From Oscillospiraceae bacterium (GTDB lineage: Bacteria; Bacillota; Clostridia; Oscillospirales; Ruminococcaceae), in NCBI GenBank assembly GCA_017468365.1, contig JAFUIS010000001.1, positions 27,720 to 91,719 of the forward strand: DNA of 64,000 bases, read 5' to 3'. Made by a program: the position numbers and the translations under genes. A model generated the notes under the pieces. It did no database searches, was not told the DNA's origin, and saw only the letters and a program-made list of their open reading frames with translations. Shown piece after piece: positions 42,801 through 50,123 of this stretch. The first letter of the stretch is position 1, and each line of letters starts with the position of its first letter.

Positions 42801-42871
42801 GCGCAGCCCCTGAAAAAAGAGAATTTGTTTATTTTTATAACCTCAACTTTATCGAAAAACCGATTGTATAA
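39860..42871 (+). CDS. Transmembrane Ser/Thr protein kinase with large extracellular LRR-type ectodomain
   Basis: 1003 residues. The kinase domain (about 15-235) has Lys44/45 in FVFKK, HRDIKPEN at 125-132 and DFD at 144-146 in place of DFG, then ASPEQYG. A membrane helix spans 247-269. Outside, a region with SDGVLKISGTGKMADF and VIEEGVESIGKEAF shows BspA-type leucine-rich repeats to about residue 530. The last 400 residues are of unknown fold and resemble the next gene's product. It should phosphorylate proteins inside the cell in response to an external ligand. ACGGAGA precedes the ATG. No PASTA repeats are present, so it is not the usual PrkC/Stk1 kinase. Confidence 0.9.
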   Translation: MGNYNKLVDKINNEYDSVKLLKENEKSSVHIVKNRKSGERFVFKKTTGSGSAVYKNLMQISCKNLPKVVAAESDGEKTAVLEEYIFGDTLFEVLKGGLLSEKEATDLTCQLCKALSILHKRGMIHRDIKPENVLIRGNEAVLIDFDASREVSIEKTGDTKILGTTGYASPEQYGLSQTDARSDIYSLGVMLNVMLTGEHPSTKLAEGYLGEIVEQCTMINPERRFQTAEELEKALNIKKNTKKINNWKILSAIFAAIICIGIVLSTGVLQKNQSGFKTPATIVESGFCGTENGGKNLEWTFYSDGVLKISGTGKMADFESGGAEEPSAPWKAHQGKVISLVIEEGVESIGKEAFRCMLISGENLVLPSTLKEIRSMAFCKNNFSGKLMIPEGTELLEDCSFQLAGSFSEIYIPSTVTEMGETPFRYCNADKITVHEDNPAFSSKDGVLYTKDFENILQFPQNVKGDFTLPLFVRNIGSAAFESSELNTIVISGKIDVVGAVAFQGFSGDVIFQNEVNYINKGAFHNDREEANVWFLGGAPKEVAVYGNEEWNCFMGFVNVYYYGETDSWKLGHDGKWNGYEVSEKAPTYEEAALVSVSNLGEAKGESSLLPPDFYDYWKKDEIITENIFIDGPGNLEKYISVKFEEDVLIMTLEKVPDAEWKNIVESVPEWEEGIILSLVTEAPDETVTGFVTNNGNGPTYSNLKRRFMAGEDMTFSSFDGKRDKDYVGIEVAQFIDYEGETFISPIDRNSIFYKAFLWKDSDGNVTSKILPYRFIISEEFKTASVKTGRDFVQNEIPEHERLWMESFWEPITDPKRIVLMTMGGSGFPVETEEAKAAGVDVEFFEEPGFVFTKRNRNPFDPDIAANIEASVLPPDARNRKEGESLEEYLDSVYSETKYKGCKIVACSADTYTEELAESQNGFILGETFFPIENRRVASDNILETHSVETENGTLFYGTDMQNFRTLIIDWYTENPDKNPGAAPEKREFVYFYNLNFIEKPIV

Positions 42872-42872
42872 T

Positions 42873-42908
42873 AAAAATGAGCACGGCTGAAAAACCGTGC
42901 TCATTTTT
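42873..42908 (+). terminator. Terminator after the kinase gene
   Basis: AAAAATGAGCACGG/CCGTGCTCATTTTT with loop CTGAAAAA. Confidence 0.88.
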
Positions 42909-42930
42909 GTTATACTATGCTGCCAGAATA

Positions 42931-42959
42931 TTGTTTTTTAATATGAAGAAAATTATACT
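42931..42959 (+). promoter_or_regulatory. Promoter of the secreted ectodomain-like protein gene
   Basis: TTGTTT at 42931-42936 and TATACT at 42954-42959, spacer 17 bp. Confidence 0.65.
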
Positions 42960-43010
42960 GAAAATGATTATAAGGAAAGATATTCCTTGAGAAATCCGGA
43001 GGAACAAAAA

Positions 43011-45074
43011 ATGATAAAACGTTTAATGAGTGTTTTTCTCGCGTTTGTTATGGTAATGTGCCTTTTGCCCGTCACGGCGGCTGCGGCAAAATGGGAAGGC
43101 TGGAACGATAACGAAATCGCCGGAGAAAACGAAATTATAGTTGATATTCCCGAAGGCCTTGAAGATGTGCTTGATTGGAAATACAGTGACGGATGTGTGA
43201 CGGTTACAGTAAAAAACGGAATATCTTCCGAAGACTGGAAAACTCTTTATGAGTATCCCGGTGAGGAGATGGAAGAAATCACCGTAAGTGTCGGCATCAG
43301 AGTGCCCAACGGAAAACAGGGCTATCACAGAGCAATAGGCAATAATACCGACATTGTAAAGAACTATAAAAACACCGTAATCGGAAACATCGGAAACAGG
43401 AGAAATCCGTTTGTATGGGGTTTCGTAACCATTGCTTACGTTGAAATTGAAGGCGAAACCGCAATTGTTCTTCCCGAAACTTACGGAACTTTCTGGCTCT
43501 GCGCTTCTTTTGCGGATGAGAACGAAGAAAATATCGAGCACAGAATCCTTGAAATGAAAGCTGTCCTTGAGGACGGCGTTGAAGGTGCCGAAATCGATAA
43601 CCCCTATTATGTACCACCGGCACCGAAGGTGGATTTGGATAGAATCGAATTCAGAACCGACTTTGGCGAAACCGACAACACCGCAGCAGTCGCCGAAAAA
43701 TTCAAGAAGAGTTATGATGCCGAAAACGGAAAATATTTGCTTTCTTATGATAATAAAGAAAATCTTTCCGCAGAGGGTATGAAAACCCAGCTCGATGCAA
43801 TCGATAATGACAATTTCCCTTATACTATCGGAAGAGTCAGGGTTTCCGCACCCGGCGATGGATTTGTTATTTCCGCATTTGAAAGAAACGGAAGAGTTAT
43901 GGATTCCGGTATGGAAACATATAACGATGACAGCCTTTTCCTTCCTCCCGTTTGTTATTATAACGGCGAGGCTCTTTATGAAAGCAACGATACCTATAAA
44001 CTCACCTGGGTCAAAGGAAACGAAAGATACGTTGAGGAAATAACTGTTTCGCTCAAACTCGGAATCACCGGCTTTGATACCTATTGGGTCCCTGCAGAAA
44101 CCGAAAGACTCGCTTTCAAAGATTCCGAATATAATGAAGTCGATTATGATTCAAAGGGTGTAAATATATCCTACGATGGAAAAACCGGACATATCGAAAC
44201 CGATTTCGATGAAGATCCCGACGTTTCCGGACTTGAAGGCGACGGAATCCTCGCTTATATAACTCCCCCGGAAGGCGCAAAATATTACCAGATCCTTTCC
44301 GTGGACTGCAAGAACGATCCCGGTTATTTTGACGGCGAAGAAATTTATTACAATCTTATTGACGGAACGGATATGATAGAAATCGATATCCCCGAAGAGG
44401 GAAGACCCACCGTTCCCGTAATAGGAACCACCCATATAAGCACCGCCGTTGTAAACGGAATCACTGTTTATTTCGTTTCTCTTACCGATGGACACGCAAT
44501 CGTATTCAATTGGTATAACGAAAATCAGGCACCTATGCTCGGCGAATACGTTTATGTAACGGTCGAAGATTTTGTTGCGGTTGAAACAACGAGTTCCTTT
44601 GAAACCGAAGAAGCCATCGGCAGCGCCGTTACCGCACCCACCCCTATAGGTTCCGATTGGGAACTTGTGGTAAACAAATATCCCCAGTCCGGAAGAGATG
44701 ACGCATACTATTTCCAGCTTGAATCCGACAACGCCCCCGAAGGCGAAAAAACGATTTATATACCCTATGCTTATCTTGATCCGCAGCTCAATTACGAAAA
44801 AGCCCGGGAAATGAAACTTGAACCGAAGCTTTATCACTATGACGAAGAACATAATCAAAAAGAACTTCTCGAAGGCGAACTTACAAAGTACGGAATGAAA
44901 TTCGTTCTTGAAGATTTTTCGCCCTTCGTAATTGCTTATGAACTTGGCGAAACTACCGATAATAATAAGACCCCCGAAAAAGAAAGCACCACCGTTGTGA
45001 TAGACCTTTCGGGAAGCGGCAAAAAGGAAGAGGACGAGGCGAACCCCAACACCGGAGCACCGGTTCTCGGCTGA
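43011..45074 (+). CDS. Secreted protein resembling the adjacent kinase's ectodomain, with truncated sorting signal
   Basis: 687 residues from the ATG at 43011, preceded by GGAGG at 7 bp. A signal peptide (LMSVFLAFVMVMCLLPVTAAAA) is present. The body is beta-rich and Tyr/Glu-rich with no family I recognise. Several stretches parallel the C-terminal part of the kinase upstream: EDWKTL with EWKNI, IEGETAI with YEGETFI, FNWYNEN with IDWYTEN, and EYVYV with EFVYF. The C terminus is a Ser/Lys/Glu linker ending NPNTGAPVLG and stop. NPNTG resembles a sortase motif, but the hydrophobic helix and basic tail are missing, so wall anchoring is doubtful. Confidence 0.85.
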   Translation: MIKRLMSVFLAFVMVMCLLPVTAAAAKWEGWNDNEIAGENEIIVDIPEGLEDVLDWKYSDGCVTVTVKNGISSEDWKTLYEYPGEEMEEITVSVGIRVPNGKQGYHRAIGNNTDIVKNYKNTVIGNIGNRRNPFVWGFVTIAYVEIEGETAIVLPETYGTFWLCASFADENEENIEHRILEMKAVLEDGVEGAEIDNPYYVPPAPKVDLDRIEFRTDFGETDNTAAVAEKFKKSYDAENGKYLLSYDNKENLSAEGMKTQLDAIDNDNFPYTIGRVRVSAPGDGFVISAFERNGRVMDSGMETYNDDSLFLPPVCYYNGEALYESNDTYKLTWVKGNERYVEEITVSLKLGITGFDTYWVPAETERLAFKDSEYNEVDYDSKGVNISYDGKTGHIETDFDEDPDVSGLEGDGILAYITPPEGAKYYQILSVDCKNDPGYFDGEEIYYNLIDGTDMIEIDIPEEGRPTVPVIGTTHISTAVVNGITVYFVSLTDGHAIVFNWYNENQAPMLGEYVYVTVEDFVAVETTSSFETEEAIGSAVTAPTPIGSDWELVVNKYPQSGRDDAYYFQLESDNAPEGEKTIYIPYAYLDPQLNYEKAREMKLEPKLYHYDEEHNQKELLEGELTKYGMKFVLEDFSPFVIAYELGETTDNNKTPEKESTTVVIDLSGSGKKEEDEANPNTGAPVLG

Positions 45075-45085
45075 AAAAATAATTT

Positions 45086-45119
45086 TGAGCACGGCTTTTT
45101 GAGCCGTGCTCATTTTTTT
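45086..45119 (+). terminator. Terminator after the secreted protein gene
   Basis: TGAGCACGGCT/AGCCGTGCTCA, short loop, seven T. The core repeats that of the terminators at 42873 and 56589. Confidence 0.88.
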
Positions 45120-45158
45120 GTGCTCAAAAAATATTCGCCTTTCTCAGCAAACCGGGCG

Positions 45159-45187
45159 TTGACCTTTTTGGTTTGTTGTGATATTAT
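45159..45187 (+). promoter_or_regulatory. Promoter of the eutS-eutS-eutP operon
   Basis: TTGACC at 45159-45164 and TATTAT at 45182-45187, spacer 17 bp. The leader of about 90 nt contains a small hairpin AAGCC-GAAGT-GGCTT at 45210-45224. Confidence 0.72.
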
Positions 45188-45280
45188 ATACTTAATTAAA
45201 AGTATGTATAAGCCGAAGTGGCTTTATATATAATTGGTTTTTGGTTCTTAAAAAACGAAAAATCAGGAGGAAACGAAGAT

Positions 45281-45643
45281 ATGAACGACACCCATGAACA
45301 GATAAGAATAGTTCAGGAAACCGTTGCGGGCAAGGAAATAACCTTTGCGCACGTAATCGGCGGTCCTGCACCTATCATATATCAGAAACTGGGTCTTAAC
45401 CCCTCCATAGATTACACCTCCAACGCTATCGGAATTATGAATATGACTCCGCCCGAATCCGCAGTTATCGCTTCCGATATCGCCGTAAAAAGCGGCAATG
45501 TCTATCTCGGTTTTGCGGACCGTTTCACCGGTTCAATGATCATAACCGGCGATATTGCGGACGTTACCGCGGCTCTCAACGAGGTTTGCCAGTATTTCCG
45601 TGACGTTATGAAATACGTAGTCTGCGAAGTTACCAAACGTTAA
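45281..45643 (+). CDS. eutS: Microcompartment shell protein EutS/PduU family (copy 1)
   Basis: 120 residues from the ATG at 45281, after AGGAGG. It follows EutS end to end: IRIVQETVAGKEITFAHVIG, then AIGIMNMTPPESAVIASDIA, GFADRFTGSMIITGD and YVVCEVTKR. This is the circularly permuted BMC fold, which forms hexamers in ethanolamine and propanediol microcompartments. A second copy and EutP follow, but no core shell protein, pentamer or enzyme gene is in the window. Confidence 0.93.
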   Translation: MNDTHEQIRIVQETVAGKEITFAHVIGGPAPIIYQKLGLNPSIDYTSNAIGIMNMTPPESAVIASDIAVKSGNVYLGFADRFTGSMIITGDIADVTAALNEVCQYFRDVMKYVVCEVTKR

Positions 45644-45655
45644 GGAAGTGCGGTT

Positions 45656-46087
45656 ATGGGAGTACGCATGACCAGAGAGGAATTCCTTGAAAAGGTTTTC
45701 CAAAAAAAATATGAGGAACTGAAAGATAAAGATCTTCGAATAGTCCGTATCAAAGTAAAGGGCAAGGAAATTTCACTTGCCCAGCTAATCGGTTCTTCCG
45801 AAACAAGAATCTATCAGAACCTTGCGCTCCATATCGGAACCCATTTCGGCGAAGACCACACCGGTGAATCCATCGGTCTTATCCACGTTACCCCGGAAGA
45901 AGCCGCGATAATTGTTGCAGATATCGCGATGAAAAGCGGCAACGTCGAAATCGGAACTCTCGACCGTTTCAACGGTTCTGTTGTAATTTTAGGCGATCAT
46001 TCCAACGTCCGAAGCGCCCTTGAAGGCGTTATTGAATTTTTTGAATATAAACTTAAATTCACCGTCTGTGAAATAACAGAGGTGTAA
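45656..46087 (+). CDS. Microcompartment shell protein EutS/PduU family (copy 2, N-terminally extended)
   Basis: 143 residues, 12 bp after copy 1, with AAGGAAGTG before the ATG. The BMC part reads RIVRIKVKGKEISLAQLIGSS, ESIGLIHVTPEEAAIIVADIAMKSGNVEIG, LDRFNGSVVILGD and FTVCEITEV. An extra charged N-terminal helix (MTREEFLEKVFQKKYEELKDK) of about 25 residues is not in copy 1; in microcompartment proteins such helices can act as targeting signals. The two copies are clearly diverged, so hetero-hexamers or distinct roles are possible. Confidence 0.9.
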   Translation: MGVRMTREEFLEKVFQKKYEELKDKDLRIVRIKVKGKEISLAQLIGSSETRIYQNLALHIGTHFGEDHTGESIGLIHVTPEEAAIIVADIAMKSGNVEIGTLDRFNGSVVILGDHSNVRSALEGVIEFFEYKLKFTVCEITEV

Positions 46088-46098
46088 AGAGAGCATAG

Positions 46099-46668
46099 AT
46101 GAAAAAAATGTTTTTAATGGGCAGAAGCGAGGCAGGAAAAACTTCCCTGACCCAGATTCTGCACGGTGAAGAACTTCATTATCACAAAACTCAATATACG
46201 AACACAGACGATTTTATAATCGATTCCCCGGGCGAATATTCCGAGACCAAACATTGCGGAATCGGTCTTGCCTGTTTTTCTTTCGAGGCGGACGTTCTTG
46301 CTCTTGTTATGGCGGCAGACGAACCCTTTGCGGTTTTCGAACCGAACTGCAACTGCTGGACAAACCGCCCGCTTATAGGAATCATTACAAAAACGGATTC
46401 ACCTTTTGCTAACGTTCCGATGGTGCGTAACTGGATGATAAATTCCGGCTGCGAAAGGGTTTTTGAAATAAGCAACGTAACAAAAGAGGGCATCGAGGAG
46501 CTTTTTGCTTACCTCGAGGCAGACCCGGTTAAAATTCCCTGGCAGGAAGCGGTCGACCGCCAATGGAGCGGGCAGCCCGAATGGATGAACGAAGAAGAAT
46601 TTGAGAAATTCAAAGAATCCGGTTGGGGAACAGATAAACAGCTTGAAGAATTCATCGCAAAAAAATAA
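46099..46668 (+). CDS. eutP: EutP/PduV-family small GTPase-like protein
   Basis: 189 residues. The P-loop GRSEAGKT (8-15) and D-S-P-G-E (IIDSPGEYSE) are the EutP signature, with TKTD as base-recognition motif. A 40-residue acidic tail extends beyond most EutP proteins. In Salmonella PduV the protein associates with the compartment shell. Here it follows two EutS-type genes in one operon and precedes a terminator, so the set is a complete transcription unit without enzymes. Confidence 0.92.
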   Translation: MKKMFLMGRSEAGKTSLTQILHGEELHYHKTQYTNTDDFIIDSPGEYSETKHCGIGLACFSFEADVLALVMAADEPFAVFEPNCNCWTNRPLIGIITKTDSPFANVPMVRNWMINSGCERVFEISNVTKEGIEELFAYLEADPVKIPWQEAVDRQWSGQPEWMNEEEFEKFKESGWGTDKQLEEFIAKK

Positions 46669-46699
46669 AACCTTGTCCAAAACGGACAAGGTTTTTTTT
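46667..46699. terminator. Terminator, eutP / chromate transporter
   Basis: CCTTGTCC/GGACAAGG, loop AAAAC, with A and T tracts; serves both convergent units. Confidence 0.88.
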
Positions 46700-46709
46700 A
46701 TTTTAAAAA

Positions 46710-47285
46710 TCAGATAAGTCCAACAAAACCAAGGAGTATTCCAACTACCGCGCTTCCGCCAAGAACGAAAACCGGGTGCGGATTCCACTTTTTAAGAATG
46801 AAGTAACAGGCCGCCGCAAGAATAATTCCGGGAATGCTGATTAAGTCAAGAACAGCGCCGGTTTCCTGGAAAAGTGGAATGTTGATAAGCGAGATTTTAA
46901 CAACGGAAACAAGTGCCGCACAGATAAGCGCAACAGAAACTGCGCGAAGACCGTAAAAAGCGCCTTTTACAAATTTGTTTTCACTAAATTTTTTAAGAAA
47001 ACCGGAAACGATGCTTACGATGATAATGGAAGGAATGATGAATCCAAGGGTCGCAAGAACGGAACCGATGATTCCGGCGGAAGTGAATCCAACGTAGGTC
47101 GCCATGTTGATTCCGATAGGACCGGGGGTGGATTCGGAAATAGCTATCATGTCCGCAAGCTGTGCGTGGGTGTACCAGCCGAATTTGTCCGAAATGTCAT
47201 AAAGAAAGGGAAGAGAAGCAAGCCCGCCGCCGACGGTGAAAAGACCGACTTTAAAGAATTCCCAGAAAAGCTGAAGATAGATCAT
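46710..47285 (-). CDS. Chromate transporter (CHR family), short subunit 2
   Basis: 191 residues, one CHR domain with six predicted helices. Family motifs are LFWEFFKVGLFTVGGGLASLPFL and ADMIAISESTPGPIGINMATYVG. Short-chain CHR proteins work as pairs that move chromate or sulfate-like anions. Its ATG overlaps the upstream partner's stop (ATGA at 47282-47285). True substrate in an anaerobe is unknown. Confidence 0.92.
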   Translation of the reverse strand: MIYLQLFWEFFKVGLFTVGGGLASLPFLYDISDKFGWYTHAQLADMIAISESTPGPIGINMATYVGFTSAGIIGSVLATLGFIIPSIIIVSIVSGFLKKFSENKFVKGAFYGLRAVSVALICAALVSVVKISLINIPLFQETGAVLDLISIPGIILAAACYFILKKWNPHPVFVLGGSAVVGILLGFVGLI

Positions 47286-47833
47286 TTCGCTTTACCTCCT
47301 TTCAGGAAGAAAACGTGAACGATGATTCCGAGAACAGCCGCCGCAACAACAAAAATAATGGGGCTTACGTCCACGAAGATCGAAAGCAGAAAAACTACCG
47401 CAAAAAGCGCAAAGGTGAATTTGTCAATAATGGCTTTTTTGAAAAGCTTTACAACTGCGGTGAAGATAAGAACACAAACCGCAACGCGGATTCCCGCAAA
47501 AGCGTTCTGTACTATCTCAAGTTCGGAAAAACTCTGGATAAATGCCGCAATGGCAACGATTATAACAAGCGAAGGTGCCACAACGCCAAGAGAAGCGGCG
47601 ATAGCGCCGATAAGACCTTTCACTTTGTTGCCGACAAAAACCGCGGTGTTTACTGCAATAACGCCGGGAATGCACTGTCCCACCGCATAATAATCCATAA
47701 GTTCTGCTTCGGTTGCCCAGCCTTTGTTTTCAACTACCTCGCGCTGAAGCATCGGAAGCATTGCATATCCGCCGCCAAAGGTAAGTCCGCCGATGCGCGC
47801 GAATGCAAGAAAAAGCTCAAGAAGTTCTTTCAT
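47282..47833 (-). CDS. Chromate transporter (CHR family), short subunit 1
   Basis: 183 residues, one CHR domain: FLAFARIGGLTFGGGYAMLPMLQREV and DYYAVGQCIPGVIAVNTAVFVG. It is the inversely oriented partner of the next gene in the usual split CHR arrangement. AAGGAG precedes the ATG. The upstream 356-bp gap holds the divergent promoter of the peptide transporter. Confidence 0.92.
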   Translation of the reverse strand: MKELLELFLAFARIGGLTFGGGYAMLPMLQREVVENKGWATEAELMDYYAVGQCIPGVIAVNTAVFVGNKVKGLIGAIAASLGVVAPSLVIIVAIAAFIQSFSELEIVQNAFAGIRVAVCVLIFTAVVKLFKKAIIDKFTFALFAVVFLLSIFVDVSPIIFVVAAAVLGIIVHVFFLKGGKAK

Positions 47834-47932
47834 ATATATACTCCTTATTTAATAATAAGCGGCTTTGCCGCAAACGATATTACTAATATTACCAAAAAAT
47901 GATAATCTGTCAACCGCAATGCGAAGCAGGAG

Positions 47933-47970
47933 ATGCAAAAAAATGCAAATTTTTACATGTTTTTTTGCAT
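47933..47970. promoter_or_regulatory. AT-rich inverted repeat in the chr/dpp intergenic region
   Basis: ATGCAAAAAAATG and CATGTTTTTTTGCAT form near-perfect arms around 10 nt within the 356-bp gap 47834-48189. It may be an operator for either divergent unit. Apart from this and the dpp promoter, the gap is AT-rich and shows nothing else I can name. Confidence 0.45.
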
Positions 47971-48091
47971 ATGCACCGCAAAAATGTATAAAAGATTAAA
48001 AAATATAGTGCAAATTGTATGCTGTATGTGTATTTTTTCAACAATTGTTTATGCTAAACGGAAAACTTGACCGTTTTACCATGTTAAAGTA

Positions 48092-48119
48092 TTGAAGAAG
48101 CCGGAAAAGGTGATATAAT
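48092..48119 (+). promoter_or_regulatory. Promoter of the peptide transporter operon
   Basis: TTGAAG at 48092-48097 and TATAAT at 48114-48119, spacer 16 bp, 70 bp before the first gene. Confidence 0.6.
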
Positions 48120-48189
48120 GAAGGTAATTTTTTATCGGAATTTTGCATAAAAGCAATTCATTTAATTCATATCTCTGGAGGCATTGACC

Positions 48190-49131
48190 ATGCGAAAATA
48201 TGTTCTGAAGAGAATACTTATGATGCTGCTTCTTGTAATCGGCATGACCTTTATCGTCTTCGCCAGCCTTTATATTGCTCCCGGTGACCCGGCAGAGCTT
48301 GTTGCAGGCGTTGGCGCAACGGAAGAAGATATCGAAAGGGTAAGAGAAAGCCTTGGCCTTAACGAAAGCTTTTTCACACAGTATATTACATATCTTAAAA
48401 AGCTTTTAAAACTTGACCTTGGAATAAGCTTTACCACAAAACAGCCTATCTTTGACGAGATAATGGTTCGTCTTCCCAACACTTTGAACCTTGCAACCGC
48501 GGCAATGATCCTTTCGATAATCGTCGGAATTCCGGCGGGCATCATTTCCGCACTCAAAAAAGATAAGCTCATCGATAATATCCTCACCACCGGAGCAATG
48601 GTCGGTATCTCTATCCCGAACTTCTGGCTCGGCACCATGCTCATCTACGTTTTCGCAGTTGTTCTCAAGATTCTTCCTTCCGGCGGCATGACCCATTTCT
48701 TCTGGACTCCCACCGGTTTCCAGCAGGCAATCCTTCCGGCGGTCGCTCTTTCCACCGCGACTATCGCAAGTTTCACCCGAATCGGAAGAAGCGCAATGCT
48801 CGACGTTCTCCAGTCCGACTATATCAGAACTGCGAAATCCAAAGGTCTTAAAGGAAAAACCGTAATCCTTATCCACGCCCTCAGAAATGCGATGATTCCG
48901 CTTCTTACCCAGCTTGGAACAAGCTTCGGCGTTCTTCTCGGCGGTGCAATAATCACCGAACAGGTTTTCGTAATCAACGGCATCGGTACCTACCTCATCG
49001 ACGCCATAAGAAAATATAACTACCCGGTAGTACAAAGTACCGTTCTTATCATCGCAACGATGTTCATTCTTGTAAACCTCATCGTTGACCTTGTCTACTG
49101 CGTAGTCGATCCCAGAATCAAATATGAATAA
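48190..49131 (+). CDS. Peptide ABC transporter permease (DppB/OppB family)
   Basis: 313 residues from the ATG at 48190 (GGAGG 8 bp upstream; a TTG 6 bp earlier is less likely). Six helices. The N terminus KYVLKRILMMLLLVIGMTFIVF and the EAA-loop region YIRTAKSKGLKGKTVILIHALRNAMIPLL are typical of DppB/OppB. It pairs with the next gene's product to form the membrane channel. Confidence 0.95.
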   Translation: MRKYVLKRILMMLLLVIGMTFIVFASLYIAPGDPAELVAGVGATEEDIERVRESLGLNESFFTQYITYLKKLLKLDLGISFTTKQPIFDEIMVRLPNTLNLATAAMILSIIVGIPAGIISALKKDKLIDNILTTGAMVGISIPNFWLGTMLIYVFAVVLKILPSGGMTHFFWTPTGFQQAILPAVALSTATIASFTRIGRSAMLDVLQSDYIRTAKSKGLKGKTVILIHALRNAMIPLLTQLGTSFGVLLGGAIITEQVFVINGIGTYLIDAIRKYNYPVVQSTVLIIATMFILVNLIVDLVYCVVDPRIKYE

Positions 49132-49146
49132 GAAGGAGGGAAGACA

Positions 49147-50064
49147 TTGGAAAACGTAAAACGTAAAAATCCTATAAAAACAGCTTTCCAAAAGCTGCTC
49201 AAAAACAAAATGGCTACCCTTTGCTTCTTCATTCTTCTCGTTGAGATCTGCCTCGTAATTTTTGCTCCGACCATTGCACCTTTTGGATATGAAGAACAGG
49301 ATCCTTCGATCCGTCTTCGTCCCGGCTTCTGGGGAATCCATGCTGAAGAAGCCGCACAGATGGAAGGCGTAAATCCCCAGGATATTTATGCCGAAGGCCA
49401 TATCCTCGGAACCGATAACTACGGACGCGATATTTTCTCCCGTCTTCTTTACGGCGGAAGAATTTCCCTTATGGTAGGTTTTGTTTCCACCGCAATGGGT
49501 CTTGCAGTCGGCGTTCTTTGCGGACTTCTCGCAGGTTACTATAAAAACCTCGATAACCCCATAATGCGTGTTATGGATATCCTGTTCACCTTCCCCGGAA
49601 TCCTTCTTGCAATGCTTATCATTGCAATGTTCGGCGTAAGTACCTTCAACGCAATGCTCGCGATCAGCATCTGGTCCATTCCCAGCTTTGCCCGAATGGT
49701 ACGAGGAAAGGTCCTTCAGCTCAAAGAAGAGGACTATATCATGGCAACCCGTTCTCTCGGTGCAACCGATGCCCGAATCCTCTTTATCCATATCCTCAAA
49801 AACTGCCTTCCCACCATCATCGTTATCGCAACCATGAGAATGGCAACTTCAATCATTTCCATTTCCACCCTGAGCTACCTCGGAATGGGCGTAACTCCTC
49901 CGATGCCTGAATGGGGCGGAATGATTGCCGCCGCAAAAGAATATATGTGGCAGCGCCCCAGCATGATTTTTATCCCCGGTATTGCTGTTATGATAACCGT
50001 TATCTGCTTCAATATCCTCGGCGATAAACTCAGAGACATCCTCGACCCCAGCCTTCGTGACTGA
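49147..50064 (+). CDS. Peptide ABC transporter permease (DppC/OppC family)
   Basis: 305 residues starting at TTG, with AGGAGGG 6 bp upstream. The N-terminal OppC_N helix is followed by LGTDNYGRDIFSRLLYGGRISLMVGF and the EAA loop YIMATRSLGATDARILFIHILKNCLPTIIV, all diagnostic of DppC. Partner of the preceding permease. Confidence 0.95.
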   Translation: MENVKRKNPIKTAFQKLLKNKMATLCFFILLVEICLVIFAPTIAPFGYEEQDPSIRLRPGFWGIHAEEAAQMEGVNPQDIYAEGHILGTDNYGRDIFSRLLYGGRISLMVGFVSTAMGLAVGVLCGLLAGYYKNLDNPIMRVMDILFTFPGILLAMLIIAMFGVSTFNAMLAISIWSIPSFARMVRGKVLQLKEEDYIMATRSLGATDARILFIHILKNCLPTIIVIATMRMATSIISISTLSYLGMGVTPPMPEWGGMIAAAKEYMWQRPSMIFIPGIAVMITVICFNILGDKLRDILDPSLRD

Positions 50065-50123
50065 TAGCTTGTTCTGTCAATAATGACATTGCAATAAACC
50101 AAAAAGAAAAGGAGAAAAGTATC

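Noticed and set aside
45187-45280. Leader of the eutS operon considered as an ANTAR (EutV) target or cobalamin riboswitch
   Set aside because: Only one small hairpin is present; the paired hexaloop hairpins or B12 box are not seen.
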